Of a DNA stretch of 64,000 nucleotides, positions 19,250 through 28,948 are shown in pieces. Under the pieces are notes generated by a model, which made no database searches, was not told the origin of the DNA, and saw nothing but the letters and a program-made list of their open reading frames with translations. The DNA comes from Pseudomonas viridiflava (GTDB lineage Bacteria; Pseudomonadota; Gammaproteobacteria; Pseudomonadales; Pseudomonadaceae), in contig NZ_UTIQ01000138.1 of the NCBI RefSeq assembly GCF_900582625.1, positions 124,001 to 188,000 on the forward strand, read 5' to 3'. Within the stretch, counting starts at the first letter, position 1, and every line of letters begins with the position of its first letter. The translations under genes and the position numbers were made by a program.

Positions 19250-19372
19250 TACTGGATCCCCGCCTACGCGGGGATGACGGAGGTTTGGGCAACAATTACG
19301 TGGAACCCCCCTGCGCGGCGATGACGGAGGCTAGGGCATCCATTATGTGGAGCTTCGCCGCGCGAGGATGAC
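19250..19372. repeat. Dispersed palindromes of the CCCCGCCTACGCGGGG type
   Basis: GGATCCCCGCC-TACGCGGGGATGACGG near 19253-19280 is a palindromic repeat widely seen between proteobacterial genes. Two decayed copies follow, each ending GATGACG(G). The same GGATGACG ending is present in the tandem repeat upstream, so these are probably one repeat family. Confidence 0.7.
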
Positions 19373-19422
19373 GCTGGCCATCCTGTGGGAGCGACTTCAG
19401 TCGCGATGCTCTTGATCGACAT

Positions 19423-19446
19423 AAAAAAGCCCCGCAATCGCGGGGC
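19423..19446 (-). terminator. Terminator downstream of glpD
   Basis: On the minus strand a GGCCCCGCGATTGCGGGGC hairpin is followed by a run of six T. It lies about 35 bp after the glpD stop. Confidence 0.85.
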
Positions 19447-19479
19447 CAAGGTCTTGCTTAGCACACACAGAATTCAAAC

Positions 19480-21021
19480 CTACGCGGCATGCGCCCCTTG
19501 CGGGCTGCGCGGATGCTGCGCCTGCAAATAGGCACTTAACCGACTTTGCTGCCCCGGCGTCATAAACAACCCCAACTTGCTGCGCCGCCACAGAATGTCT
19601 TGCGCCTCGCGCGCCCATTCCTCACGGCACAAATAATCGACCTCTCGCGCATACAGCCCGGCGCCCAAGTGTTCGCCCAGATCCTCTAGCGAGCTGGCAC
19701 CCTCGAGCAGGGCAAAGCTGCGGTTGCCATAGGTGCTGGCCCAACGCCGCGCCACCTGAGTTGGCAACCAGCCGTACTGACTATTCAGCGCTTCGACCAA
19801 CGCGCTACGGCTGCTCATTTGCTCACCACCGGGCAACGGCGAGGCGGCGGTCCAGCTGGCGGTCATGTTGCTGAAGAAGGGCGCCAGTTGGCTCATCGCC
19901 GACTCGGCCAATTTGCGGTAGGTGGTCAACTTGCCGCCAAACACCGACAACAACGGCGCGTCACCCGGCTGCGCAGACAACGCCAGCGTGTAGTCGCGGG
20001 TGACGGCGGAAGGGTCGTCCGACTCGTCGTCACACAGCGGCCGCACGCCAGAGTAGGTGTGCAGGATGTCGGCCTGGCTGATGGATTTTTTGAAGTGGGC
20101 GTTGACCACGTCGAGCAGGTACTGGGTTTCTTCCGGGCTGATCGCCACTTGCGACGGATCGCCTTGGTATTCGCGGTCAGTCGTACCGATGAGGGTGAAG
20201 CGTTCGAGGTACGGAATGGCGAAGACGATGCGGCGGTCTTCGTTTTGCAGGATGTACGCCTGCTCGCCGTCGTACAGGCGCGGCACCACGATATGGCTGC
20301 CTTGGATCAGGCGAATGCCGTAGGGCGATTTCTGCTGCAGGTCGTCTTTGATAAAGCGCGCCACCCAGGGGCCGGCGGCGTTTACCAAACCGCGTGCGCG
20401 AATGGAGAAGAGGCTGCCATCGGCACGCTCCAGGTGGATATGCCACAAGCCTTTGCTGCGCCGAGCGCTGACGCAGCGGGTGCGGGTGTGTATGTGGGCG
20501 CCTTTTTCACGGGCGGCCATGGCGTTCAATACCACCAGACGCGCGTCGTCGACCCAGCAATCGGAGTATTCGAAACCGCGCGCGATTTCCGCTTTCAACG
20601 GGCTGCCGGCACCGAAGCGCAGGCCACGCGAGCCGGGCAGTTTTTCCCGTTTGCCGAGGTGGTCGTACAAAAACAGGCCCATGCGAATCATCCACGCCGG
20701 GCGCAGGTGCGGGCGATGGGGCAATACAAAACGCATGGGCTTAACGATGTGCGGCGCCTTGGCCAGCAGCACTTCGCGTTCGGCGAGTGCCTCGCGTACC
20801 AGGCGGAATTCGTAATGTTCGAGGTAGCGCAGGCCACCGTGGATAAGCTTGCTACTGGCCGAGGAAGTGTGTTGCGCCAGGTCGTCCTTTTCGCAAAGGA
20901 ACACCGATAAGCCTCGGCCCGCTGCGTCTGCCGCGATGCCCACACCGTTAATGCCGCCGCCGACTACTGCGAGGTCATAGATTTCGGCAACCGAGCTGGT
21001 GGGGTTCTGCTTCGCGTGCAT
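19480..21021 (-). CDS. glpD: Aerobic glycerol-3-phosphate dehydrogenase
   Basis: A FAD-dependent dehydrogenase of 513 residues from the ATG at 21021, which has AGAGG six bases upstream. The N-terminus carries the Rossmann motif YDLAVVGGGINGVGIAADAAG. Further GlpD hallmarks are SSASSKLIHGGLRYLEHYEF and FGGKLTTYRKLAE. It oxidises glycerol-3-phosphate to dihydroxyacetone phosphate and passes electrons to ubiquinone at the inner membrane. It follows glpR on the same strand and has a GlpR-type operator just upstream. Confidence 0.96.
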   Translation of the reverse strand: MHAKQNPTSSVAEIYDLAVVGGGINGVGIAADAAGRGLSVFLCEKDDLAQHTSSASSKLIHGGLRYLEHYEFRLVREALAEREVLLAKAPHIVKPMRFVLPHRPHLRPAWMIRMGLFLYDHLGKREKLPGSRGLRFGAGSPLKAEIARGFEYSDCWVDDARLVVLNAMAAREKGAHIHTRTRCVSARRSKGLWHIHLERADGSLFSIRARGLVNAAGPWVARFIKDDLQQKSPYGIRLIQGSHIVVPRLYDGEQAYILQNEDRRIVFAIPYLERFTLIGTTDREYQGDPSQVAISPEETQYLLDVVNAHFKKSISQADILHTYSGVRPLCDDESDDPSAVTRDYTLALSAQPGDAPLLSVFGGKLTTYRKLAESAMSQLAPFFSNMTASWTAASPLPGGEQMSSRSALVEALNSQYGWLPTQVARRWASTYGNRSFALLEGASSLEDLGEHLGAGLYAREVDYLCREEWAREAQDILWRRSKLGLFMTPGQQSRLSAYLQAQHPRSPQGAHAA

Positions 21022-21053
21022 GGCAAGCCTCTGAAGTCGAAAGTGAACGTAGG

Positions 21054-21073
21054 AATGTTCGTTTCCGAAAATG
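21054..21073. promoter_or_regulatory. Candidate GlpR operator upstream of glpD
   Basis: AATGTTCGTTTCCGAAAATG matches the E. coli GlpR consensus WATGTTCGWT-AWCGAACATW closely in its left half and in most positions of its right half. It lies 33 bases before the glpD start, where a repressor would block the promoter. Confidence 0.65.
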
Positions 21074-21152
21074 GTAGCGGAATGTTTTGCCACTGACCAG
21101 TCGGGCGTGCGATTGCACGCCGAATGGCACCAGAGATTGCCGAAGGGCGGGG

Positions 21153-21911
21153 TTAAACCAGCTTGAGCTGCACTTTCTGCTGGGCCAGCAGACGGGCCAG
21201 CGCGGGGGAGGGTGTGTGGTCGGTAAACAATTGGTTGACCAGGCTGATGGAGCCCAGGCGCACCACGGCGTTGCGGCCGAACTTGCTGGAGTCGGCGGCC
21301 AGCAGCACTTGCCGGGCGTTGTCGATGATGGCTTGCGACACGCGCACTTCCTGGTAATCGAAGTCGAGCAGGCTGCCGTCGTCGTCGATGCCGCTGATGC
21401 CCATAAGGGCGAAATCCACTTTGAATTGCTGGATGAAATCCACCGCTGTCTGCCCGACGATGCCGCCGTCGCTGCGCACCGTGCCGCCGGCCACCAGCAC
21501 TTCGAAGTCGGCTTTGTCGCTGAGCTGCGCGGCCACGTGCAGGTTGTTGGTGATCACTTTCAAACCACGGTGATTGAGCAGCGCGCGGGCAATGGCTTCG
21601 GTGGTGGTGCCGATGTTGATAAATACCGAAGCGTGGTCCGGCACCTGGGCGGCAATCGCCTCGGCGATGCGCTGTTTCTCGTCGCGCATCAGCCCGGCGC
21701 GCATGGCGTAGGCGGTGTTCTGGGTGCTTGAAGCCTCGCTCGCCGCGCCGCCGTGGGTGCGGCGCAGCAGGCCCTGTTCGGCGAGCTGATTGATGTCGCG
21801 GCGGATGGTTTGCGGGGTGACGGCAAAGGCTTGGGCCAGCTCGTCGATGCTGACGTAACCGCGTTCGCGGGCGAGGTCGAGAATGTCTTGCTGCCGGGGC
21901 GCCAGGGTCAT
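21153..21911 (-). CDS. glpR: GlpR, DeoR-family repressor of glycerol genes
   Basis: A 252-residue DeoR regulator with the N-terminal helix-turn-helix ([20 protein letters not shown], then [19 protein letters not shown]) and a C-terminal sugar-phosphate sensing domain ([34 protein letters not shown]). GlpR represses glp genes until it binds glycerol-3-phosphate. AGGA lies about nine bases before the ATG. It sits upstream of glpD on the same strand, about 130 bp away, with the candidate operator between them. Confidence 0.93.
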   Translation of the reverse strand: MTLAPRQQDILDLARERGYVSIDELAQAFAVTPQTIRRDINQLAEQGLLRRTHGGAASEASSTQNTAYAMRAGLMRDEKQRIAEAIAAQVPDHASVFINIGTTTEAIARALLNHRGLKVITNNLHVAAQLSDKADFEVLVAGGTVRSDGGIVGQTAVDFIQQFKVDFALMGISGIDDDGSLLDFDYQEVRVSQAIIDNARQVLLAADSSKFGRNAVVRLGSISLVNQLFTDHTPSPALARLLAQQKVQLKLV

Positions 21912-22041
21912 TAAGGGCTTCCTTTTTTGCGCCGCATTATAGGCGCTCGGGCATCGGCTGGGGCGCCGTCTACAGGCGCTCGACTTTTGCCGGGTCTGCC
22001 TCTAAGGTACGCGAACTTTGTCGGAATTTTCACATTCGAAC

Positions 22042-22512
22042 ATGACCCCAGCCATCGACCTGTTAAAAAAAGTCGGCGCCGCGCACCGCGTGCTGAGTTA
22101 CAGCCACGACCCGAAGGCCGCCTCCTATGGCTTGGAAGCAGCGGAAAAACTCGGCTTGGAACCGGCCCAGGTATTTAAAACCCTGCTGGCCGCCAGTGAG
22201 AAAGGCGAGTTGCTGGTGGCAGTGGTGCCGGTGGCAGGCACGCTGGATTTGAAAGCCCTGGCGCACGCCGCCGGGGTGAAAAAGGCCGACATGGCCGACC
22301 CGGCCGCTGCTCAGCGTTCTACCGGTTATTTGCTCGGCGGCATCAGCCCGCTGGGGCAGAAGAAGCGCCTGCGCACGTTTATCGACGACAGCGCCAAACA
22401 GCATCCCCACATTTATGTAAGCGCCGGCCGCCGTGGCCTGGAAGTGGAATTAGCTGCCGAGGTATTGGCGGCGCATTGCCAGGGGCAGTTTGCGGCCATT
22501 GGCCGCGAGTAA
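22042..22512 (+). CDS. ybaK: Cys-tRNA(Pro)/Cys-tRNA(Cys) deacylase
   Basis: A 156-residue YbaK-type editing enzyme that removes cysteine wrongly loaded on tRNA(Pro). It opens MTPAIDLLKKVGAAHRVLSYSHDP, the usual YbaK start, and carries the family core EKLGLEPAQVFKTLLA and GYLLGGISPLGQKKRLRTF. An ATG at 22018 is in frame but the family start is at 22042. It is divergent from glpR and lies 60 bp upstream of glpK. Confidence 0.92.
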   Translation: MTPAIDLLKKVGAAHRVLSYSHDPKAASYGLEAAEKLGLEPAQVFKTLLAASEKGELLVAVVPVAGTLDLKALAHAAGVKKADMADPAAAQRSTGYLLGGISPLGQKKRLRTFIDDSAKQHPHIYVSAGRRGLEVELAAEVLAAHCQGQFAAIGRE

Positions 22513-22572
22513 ACGGTCGGTCCGTGGCGTCGCCTCGGCGATGTCCCCACCCAAAATAACAAGGAAGCGCAG

Positions 22573-24060
22573 ATGTCCCAGTACCTTCTTGCCATCGATC
22601 AAGGCACCACCAGCAGCCGCGCCATTGTGTTCAGTGCCCAGGGCTCGCCGGTGTCTCGCGCTCAACAGGAATTCAAACAGTATTTCCCCAAAGACGGCTG
22701 GGTTGAGCACGACGGCGAAGACCTTTGGCTCAGTACCCTGAAGGTCTGCCGCGAAGCGCTGCGTCAAAGCGGCTTGCAGGCGTCTGAAGTGGCCGCCATC
22801 GGCATCACCAATCAGCGCGAAACCACCTTGGTCTGGGACGCTGCGACCGGCACGCCGATTTATCCCGCCATCGTCTGGCAAGACCGCCGCACCGCCGATT
22901 ACTGCGCAGGCCTGAAAGAGGCCGGGCATGAGGCAACCGTGGCGGCGAAAACCGGCTTGGTGATCGACCCGTATTTTTCCGCCACCAAGCTGCGCTGGAT
23001 TTTGCAAAACGTGCCGGGCGCCCGGGAGCGCGCGGAGCAGGGCGAACTGCGCTTCGGCACGGTCGACAGCTTTCTGCTCTGGCGCCTCACCGGCGGCAAG
23101 TCGCATAAAACCGACGCCAGCAACGCCTCGCGCACCATGTTGTTCAACATCCACACCCAGCAATGGGACGCCGACCTGCTGGCGCTGTTCGACATCCCGG
23201 TCAGCGTGTTGCCGGAAGTGTTGGACTGCGCCGCCGACTTCGGCGTAACCGAGGCCAATTGGTTCGGCAGCAGCATTCCCGTGTTGGGCATGGCTGGCGA
23301 CCAGCAAGCGGCGCTGGTGGGGCAGGCGTGCTTCCAGCCGGGCATGGTGAAAAGCACCTACGGCACCGGCTGCTTCATGATTCAAAACACCGGCAAGCAG
23401 CCGGTGGTGTCGCAGAACCGCTTGCTGACTACCGTGGGTTACCGCCTTAAAGGCGAGGTGACCTACGCGGTGGAAGGCTCGATTTTCGTCGCCGGCGCGG
23501 CGGTGCAATGGCTACGTGACGGTATCAAGTTGATCAGCCATGCCCGCGACACGGAAGCGTTGGCCGAGCAAACCGGCGACGCCAGTGGGGTGTTTTTGGT
23601 GCCCGCCTTTACCGGCCTGGGTGCGCCGTACTGGGATCCAAAAGCCCGTGGCGCGATCTTCGGCTTGACCCGCGACACCGGCATCAAGGAAATCGTCACC
23701 GCCGGCTTGCAGTCGGTGTGCTACCAGACGCGCGACTTGCTTGAAGCCATGCGCCAGGACGGCGCCGCAGCGCCCAGCGCCTTGCGCGTGGATGGCGGCA
23801 TGGTCGAGAACAACTGGGTGATGCAATTTCTCGCCGACATTCTTGGCGTGCCGGTGGAGCGTCCTGAAGTGACCGAAACCACCGCGTTGGGCGTTGCGTA
23901 TCTGGCCGGCTTGCAAGCGGGCATCTATCCCGACCTCGACGCCATCGCCCAGCATTGGCACCGCCAGCATCTGTTTGGCCCACGCATGGCCACAGCCCAC
24001 CGCGAGAAGCTCTACGCCGGTTGGCTGGACGCGGTAAAACGCGTGCGCAGCGACGGCTGA
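22573..24060 (+). CDS. glpK: Glycerol kinase
   Basis: A FGGY-family kinase of 495 residues. The N-terminus reads [20 protein letters not shown], with the phosphate-binding DQGTTSSR, and the protein contains [19 protein letters not shown] and [16 protein letters not shown]. It phosphorylates glycerol to glycerol-3-phosphate, the substrate of GlpD and inducer of GlpR. AAGGA precedes the start. The glycerol facilitator glpF, normally directly upstream in pseudomonads, is absent from the window, and glpR-glpD are on the opposite strand across ybaK. Confidence 0.96.
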   Translation: MSQYLLAIDQGTTSSRAIVFSAQGSPVSRAQQEFKQYFPKDGWVEHDGEDLWLSTLKVCREALRQSGLQASEVAAIGITNQRETTLVWDAATGTPIYPAIVWQDRRTADYCAGLKEAGHEATVAAKTGLVIDPYFSATKLRWILQNVPGARERAEQGELRFGTVDSFLLWRLTGGKSHKTDASNASRTMLFNIHTQQWDADLLALFDIPVSVLPEVLDCAADFGVTEANWFGSSIPVLGMAGDQQAALVGQACFQPGMVKSTYGTGCFMIQNTGKQPVVSQNRLLTTVGYRLKGEVTYAVEGSIFVAGAAVQWLRDGIKLISHARDTEALAEQTGDASGVFLVPAFTGLGAPYWDPKARGAIFGLTRDTGIKEIVTAGLQSVCYQTRDLLEAMRQDGAAAPSALRVDGGMVENNWVMQFLADILGVPVERPEVTETTALGVAYLAGLQAGIYPDLDAIAQHWHRQHLFGPRMATAHREKLYAGWLDAVKRVRSDG

Positions 24061-24157
24061 TACGCCCGCTGTTGCGCTGGAAAAAGCGCCGGCTGTATCA
24101 GGCCGGCCGCTGACAATCTGGGTATCGTGAGCGCCTTCATCCGCTAGGAGCGCGCCC

Positions 24158-24940
24158 ATGTCCCTCGACTTTCACCAGATAGACGCCTTTACCCAGCAAC
24201 CCTTTGCCGGCAACCCGGCCATTGTTTACCGGCTGGACAGCTGGCTGGACGAGGCGCGCATGCAGTCCATCGCCGCCGAGCACAACCTGGCGGAAACCGC
24301 CTTCGTGGTGAAAGAGGGCGATGTCTGGCACATCCGCTGGTTCACCCCCGCGTGTGAAGTGCCGTTGTGCGGCCACGCCACGCTGGCTACCGCCTTCGCG
24401 TTGTTCACCGTGCACGGCGAAACCGCCGATCAACTGAATTTCACCTGCCAATCGGGCGCACTGAGCGTGAGCCGCGAAGGCGAGCGGTTGGTGCTGAATT
24501 TTCCCAGCCTGCCGGGCGAACGCTTCGATGCCAGCGCGGCGATTAAAACGGCGGTAAATGGGCCGATTGTTGAAGTGCTCAACACCGGCAAAGAGCTGTT
24601 GGTGGTGCTTGAAACCGAACAAGCGGTACGCGACTGCCAACCCAACCTGGCGGCCGTTGCGCAGCTGCCGTGGCTGGGCATGATCGTCACCGCGCCGGGC
24701 GAGCGGCACGACTTCGTCTCCCGCTATTTCGCCCCGGCCATCGGCATTGATGAAGACCCGGTGACCGGCTCGATCCATTGCAGCCTGATTCCCTATTGGG
24801 CCGAACGTCTGGGCAAAACCCAGTTCGCGGCGTTCCAGTGCTCGGCGCGCGGCGGTGAGCTGTTTTGCCGTCTCGATGGCGAACGCGTGAGCATTGGCGG
24901 CCACGCGGTATTGGTGGCCAGCGGTACGTTGCATCTGTGA
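24158..24940 (+). CDS. PhzF-family isomerase/epimerase
   Basis: A 260-residue protein of the PhzF / diaminopimelate-epimerase fold. It opens with the family signature FHQIDAFTQQPFAGNPAIV and has AEHNLAETAFVV, which carries the catalytic Glu found in PhzF, then CGHATLATAFALF and GIDEDPVTGSIHCSLIPYW. It lies about 100 bp downstream of glpK on the same strand. No phenazine genes are nearby, so a role in phenazine synthesis is not supported; it is one of the many PhzF-like proteins of unknown substrate. Confidence 0.87.
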   Translation: MSLDFHQIDAFTQQPFAGNPAIVYRLDSWLDEARMQSIAAEHNLAETAFVVKEGDVWHIRWFTPACEVPLCGHATLATAFALFTVHGETADQLNFTCQSGALSVSREGERLVLNFPSLPGERFDASAAIKTAVNGPIVEVLNTGKELLVVLETEQAVRDCQPNLAAVAQLPWLGMIVTAPGERHDFVSRYFAPAIGIDEDPVTGSIHCSLIPYWAERLGKTQFAAFQCSARGGELFCRLDGERVSIGGHAVLVASGTLHL

Positions 24941-25020
24941 CCGCGTACCGCTGAGCAGCCGGGCGAGGCGCGGGGGGCTGGTTATACTGGCCTAACGTTC
25001 CTTATGGAAAAGGATTGCCA

Positions 25021-26088
25021 ATGCCGTCTCGCCACCAGCTGCTGCGTGTGCGCCGAATCCTCCTAGCCAGCAGCGCTTCGCTGGGCTATCTGTTGCTGTG
25101 CTGGTTGGCATTTGCCGGCGGTTTTATGCAGCTGACCCTTGCCGGCATGCTGCTGCTGACCATCGCCGTGGTCGCCAGTACCGCCGGCTTCCTGGCCCTG
25201 ACCTGGTTCAGTTTCAATCTGCGTTTTCGTGACCCTAGCCTGACGGTGCCGCAGATGAGCTGGGCGATTGGCGTGATTTTCGTCAGCGTTTATTACGCGG
25301 ACAGCCTGCGTTCGTTGTTCTTGATGATGGTGTTGGTGGTGCTGATGTTCGGCGCTTTCCGGCTGACGTTGGGCGATTTTGTGCGCATTGGCGTGTTCAC
25401 CATCGGCTGTTACGCCGTGCTGATGACCGCGCTGCTGTATCGCGGCGTGCGCTTCGACTGGCACGTGGAGGCAATTCGCGCGTTGGCGTTTTTCGTGCTC
25501 ACCGGTGGGGTATCGATGCTCGGTCTGGAGATGAGCCGGCTGCGCAATATTCTGCAAGAGCGCAACCGCGACCTGCAGGTGGCGCTCGAGCGCATCCAGC
25601 AATTGGCGATCACCGACGAGCTGACCGGCTTGTACAACCGGCGTTTTGCCAACGACATTCTCGATCAGCAAAAAGCCCTGGCTGATCGTGGCACCTACGA
25701 TTTTGTGGTGTGCATGCTCGACCTGGACTTCTTCAAACACGTTAACGACGCCTACGGCCATCCCGGCGGCGACGCGGTGCTGTGCCAGTTGGCGACGATT
25801 TTGCAGCGCATGGTGCGAGACGTGGATTTCGTCGCGAGGATGGGCGGCGAGGAGTTTTTACTGGTGCTCTCGAACACCAACGAAGCGGGCGCCGCCTACG
25901 CCATGGAGCGCTTGCGCCAGGCGCTGAACACTACGCAGTGGGAGGGCTTCCCACAGTTGCGGCTGACATTGTCGGTGGGCATCAGCCGCTACGTGAGCCC
26001 GGAACCGTGGCAAACCACCTTGCAGCGCAGCGACAGCGCGTTGTATCAGGCCAAGGACAGCGGCCGCGATCGGGTGGTCGTGCTTTAG
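25021..26088 (+). CDS. Membrane-bound diguanylate cyclase
   Basis: A 355-residue GGDEF protein. The N-terminal half (about residues 15-175) has several hydrophobic helices, followed by a short coiled coil and the GGDEF domain. The domain shows ITDELTGLYNRR, DLDFFKHVNDAYGHPGGDAVL, an intact active site GGEEF and an RDVD inhibitory I-site five residues before it. All essential residues are present, so it should make cyclic di-GMP with product inhibition. AAGGA precedes the start and a TATACT -10 box lies near 24985. It is convergent with the ABC gene and nearly touches it. Confidence 0.92.
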   Translation: MPSRHQLLRVRRILLASSASLGYLLLCWLAFAGGFMQLTLAGMLLLTIAVVASTAGFLALTWFSFNLRFRDPSLTVPQMSWAIGVIFVSVYYADSLRSLFLMMVLVVLMFGAFRLTLGDFVRIGVFTIGCYAVLMTALLYRGVRFDWHVEAIRALAFFVLTGGVSMLGLEMSRLRNILQERNRDLQVALERIQQLAITDELTGLYNRRFANDILDQQKALADRGTYDFVVCMLDLDFFKHVNDAYGHPGGDAVLCQLATILQRMVRDVDFVARMGGEEFLLVLSNTNEAGAAYAMERLRQALNTTQWEGFPQLRLTLSVGISRYVSPEPWQTTLQRSDSALYQAKDSGRDRVVVL

Positions 26089-27140
26089 AGCTGACTGCCA
26101 GGCGCGGCGAAGGTGACCACCTGTTGCGCCGCGATCCGCACGCCAACGTACTCACCGGGTTGGCGCTGTACATGGCTGGGAAACAACGCCTCCACATACG
26201 CGCCCGTGGCCAGGCGCAAGCGGTACAACGTGCTGGCGCCCTGAAAGCTGCTGCTCAGCACTTGCGCCTGTTGTTCGCCCTGCTCAGTGAAAGTGAGGTC
26301 GTCGGGGCGCAGCAACACGTCCACCGGGCTGCCGCTGGGCCAGTCGCGGGCCTGGCAACTGACCACGCCCAGTTCGGTTTGCACCGACTCGCGGCTGAGC
26401 AGCTCGCCGCGAATGAAATAACCCTGGCCGATAAAGCTCGCCACGAAGGGCGTTTGCGGGCGGTGGTAGAGGTTGTACGGCGTGTCCCATTGCTCCAGGT
26501 GGCCTTCTTTGAATACGCCAACCTGATCGCTGACGGCGAACGCTTCTTCCTGGTCGTGGGTGACCAGAATGGCGCTGGTGCCGCGCGCTTTGAGGATCTC
26601 GCGCACTTCTTGGCTCAAGCGTCGGCGCAACTCGTTATCGAGGTTGGAGAAGGGCTCATCAAGCAGTAGCAACTGCGGTTCCGGCGCCAATGCGCGAGCC
26701 AGCGCCACGCGCTGCTGCTGACCGCCTGACAATTCATGGGGGAAGCGTTTGGCCAACGTCGAGAGCTTCACCAGCTCCAGCAACTCAGCCGTAACCTGCG
26801 CGCAGTTGGCCTGCTGGCGGATGCCAAAGGCCACGTTGTCGGCAACGGTTAAATGCGGGAACAGCGCGTAGTCCTGGAACACCATGCCGATGCGGCGCTT
26901 CTCCGGCGCCAGGGTGAAGCCGGGGCGCGAGAGCAGCGTATCGGCGAGCTGGATGTCGCCACTGAGCACCGGCTCAAACCCGGCGATGGCACGCAGCGTC
27001 GTGGTCTTGCCGCAGCCAGAAGGACCAAGCAAGCAGCCGATTTCACCTTCGTGCAGGGTGAGGTCCAGCTGCTGCACCACGAGGTGGTCGCGGTAGCCGC
27101 AGCTGAGGTTTCGCAGGGTCAGCAGTGGCGCCGCACTCAT
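26085..27140 (-). CDS. ABC transporter ATP-binding protein, FbpC-like
   Basis: A 351-residue ATPase with Walker [11 protein letters not shown]-loop [12 protein letters not shown], signature [16 protein letters not shown], Walker [13 protein letters not shown] and switch His in [13 protein letters not shown]-terminal TOBE-type domain follows ([12 protein letters not shown]), as in Fe(III), spermidine and similar importers. Its start overlaps the argF stop (ATGA at 27137-27140), so it is translationally coupled to argF. No permease or binding protein is nearby, so the substrate is open. Confidence 0.85.
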   Translation of the reverse strand: MSAAPLLTLRNLSCGYRDHLVVQQLDLTLHEGEIGCLLGPSGCGKTTTLRAIAGFEPVLSGDIQLADTLLSRPGFTLAPEKRRIGMVFQDYALFPHLTVADNVAFGIRQQANCAQVTAELLELVKLSTLAKRFPHELSGGQQQRVALARALAPEPQLLLLDEPFSNLDNELRRRLSQEVREILKARGTSAILVTHDQEEAFAVSDQVGVFKEGHLEQWDTPYNLYHRPQTPFVASFIGQGYFIRGELLSRESVQTELGVVSCQARDWPSGSPVDVLLRPDDLTFTEQGEQQAQVLSSSFQGASTLYRLRLATGAYVEALFPSHVQRQPGEYVGVRIAAQQVVTFAAPGSQL

Positions 27141-28057
27141 GCCGGGCGGAAGCCGGGCTCGACCAGCATTTCCAGCAGCGCCTTCTGCGCGTGAAGGCGA
27201 TTTTCAGCTTGGTCCCACGCACCGGAGCGCGGATCGTCGAGCAAGTCTTCGCTGATTTCCTCGCCACGGTGAGCGGGCAGGCAGTGCAGGAACAGCACGT
27301 CGCTGGCGGCTAGGTCGAGCAGGGCGCGGGTGACTTGATAGGGAGTAAACAGCGCGAGGCGTTCGGCGGCTTCTTCTTCCTGGCCCATGGAGGTCCAGAC
27401 GTCGGTGCTCACGAGGTGGGCGCCGGCCACGGCTTCGCGTGGGTCGCGCACGATGGTCACGCGGCTGCCAGCGGCGGCGAGGAAGCTGGCGTTGGGCTCA
27501 TAGCCTTCAGGGCAGGCCACGCGCAACTGGAAATCGAACTGCTGAGCGGCTTCGATGTAGCTGTTGCACATGTTGTTGCCGTCGCCGACCCAGGCCACGG
27601 TTTTGCCCTGAATCGGGCCGCGCAGCTCCTGGTAGGTCTGCATATCGGCCAGCAACTGGCAGGGGTGCAGGTCGTCCGACAGGCCATTGATCACCGGCAC
27701 GCGCGAATGGGCAGCGAATTCGGTCAGGGTGCTGTGGGCGAAGGTGCGGATCATCACGGCATCGAGCATGCGCGACATCACGATGGCGGCATCGCTCACC
27801 GGCTCGCCGCGGCCGAGCTGGGTATCACGAGGCGACAGGAAAATAGCCTGGCCGCCGAGCTGGATCATGCCGGCTTCAAAAGAGAGGCGGGTGCGAGTGG
27901 AGGCTTTTTCGAAAATCATGCCGAGCACGCGGTTTTTCAGCGGCTCAAAAAGGATGCCTCGATTGCGCAGGCTCTTCAGCTCGATGCCACGACGGATCAG
28001 GCCCAGCAACTCATCGGGCGTGCAGTCCATTAGCGAGAGAAAGTGTCTTGCGCTCAT
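27137..28057 (-). CDS. argF: Ornithine carbamoyltransferase, anabolic
   Basis: A 306-residue enzyme with the carbamoyl-phosphate motif STRTRLSFE, the ornithine-side HPCQLLADM and C-terminal [10 protein letters not shown]. The N-terminus [20 protein letters not shown] matches the anabolic ArgF type of pseudomonads rather than catabolic ArcB. It converts ornithine plus carbamoyl phosphate to citrulline. ATG codons lie at 28060 and 28057; I prefer the second. No ArgR box was convincingly identified in the roughly 230 bp upstream. Confidence 0.95.
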   Translation of the reverse strand: MSARHFLSLMDCTPDELLGLIRRGIELKSLRNRGILFEPLKNRVLGMIFEKASTRTRLSFEAGMIQLGGQAIFLSPRDTQLGRGEPVSDAAIVMSRMLDAVMIRTFAHSTLTEFAAHSRVPVINGLSDDLHPCQLLADMQTYQELRGPIQGKTVAWVGDGNNMCNSYIEAAQQFDFQLRVACPEGYEPNASFLAAAGSRVTIVRDPREAVAGAHLVSTDVWTSMGQEEEAAERLALFTPYQVTRALLDLAASDVLFLHCLPAHRGEEISEDLLDDPRSGAWDQAENRLHAQKALLEMLVEPGFRPA

Positions 28058-28291
28058 CATTCACTACCTTTTGTACAACGATTGCGCTGGTGAACAAGCC
28101 GGGCCTTCTCGGGAAAAGGTTTTCACAAGAAAAAAGGGCTCTACCAGCGGCTGTGGGCCGCACGGTGCGACGAAATGGGGAGGCGGGATCTTATAAGGAA
28201 ATGTCGCGCCGTGTCATCTTTGGCACGAGTTGCGTTTATACGAGATGTCTCGGTTCTTTATGCGCCTAGGCCTGGCGTGTTTTCCAGGCAT

Positions 28292-28322
28292 AAAAAAACC
28301 CCGCCGAAGCGGGGTTCTTTTT
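28292..28322 (-). terminator. Bidirectional terminator beside the cold-shock gene
   Basis: AACCCCGCC-GAA-GCGGGGTT forms a GC-rich stem flanked by a run of A on the left and T on the right. On the minus strand it follows the cold-shock gene. Confidence 0.9.
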
Positions 28323-28337
28323 GAAGCGCGGGGAGTC

Positions 28338-28550
28338 TTAGACTACCTGTACTTCTTCAGCTTGCATGCCTTTCTGGCCTTTAGCGGCCACGAAAGATAC
28401 GGTCTGACCTTCTTTCAAGCTTTTGAAGCCATCGGATTGGATAGCTTTGAAGTGCACGAACAGGTCAGCGCCGCCGTTGCTTGGAGTGATGAAGCCGAAG
28501 CCTTTTTCATCGTTGAACCATTTAACGGTACCAGTTTCGCGATTAGCCAT
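28338..28550 (-). CDS. Cold-shock protein, CspA family
   Basis: A 70-residue single cold-shock domain: [20 protein letters not shown] contains RNP1 (KGFGFI), and ADLFVHF is RNP2. It binds single-stranded RNA and DNA and acts as an RNA chaperone. Although an open frame extends far upstream, the domain begins exactly at this ATG. The upstream region is probably a long 5' leader, as is common for cspA genes. Confidence 0.95.
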   Translation of the reverse strand: MANRETGTVKWFNDEKGFGFITPSNGGADLFVHFKAIQSDGFKSLKEGQTVSFVAAKGQKGMQAEEVQVV

Positions 28551-28948
28551 GGTGTAGATCCTTGAACAGAGTGGATTGCGGCGGGCTACAGGCCCTGCCA
28601 GTACTGAGTGCAAAGAGTTATCGGAATACGTGTAGATGGTTGGATCGAGATCTAAACACCAAGTTGCGATTCGCGGTACACATGCAGCACAGTGGCCTAA
28701 AGATACGCACTTTGTTGGAGTAATGCGACTAGCGAAGCCTCTGTAATCGATATAAATGGCATATATCTGCCGAAACGCGGCTCCGTTGGCAGTTAAAAAC
28801 GCTGTAAGGACCGTCTGAAGAACGGTATGGATTCTCCTGATGAGCCCCAATTCATGGGGCTTAAGCCTATGGTGCCGCAGCCTGATGCGCTCCATAGTCA
28901 GCACTTAACGACCGGATGCGTCGTGCCAAATAAAAAAGAGGCTAGGCC
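28551..28948. other. Leader and promoter region of the cold-shock gene
   Basis: About 400 bp without a credible gene. The part next to the cold-shock gene is likely a long 5' untranslated leader of the kind that controls cspA mRNA with temperature. The far part must hold the start signals of the divergent oxidoreductase, whose ATG at 28949 is preceded by AAAAGAGGC. No specific RNA structure was modelled. Confidence 0.5.

Noticed and set aside
22018..22045. Possible GlpR site before ybaK (CATTCGAACATG)
   Set aside because: Only one half matches the consensus; the other half is unlike it, and the gene start overlaps the region.
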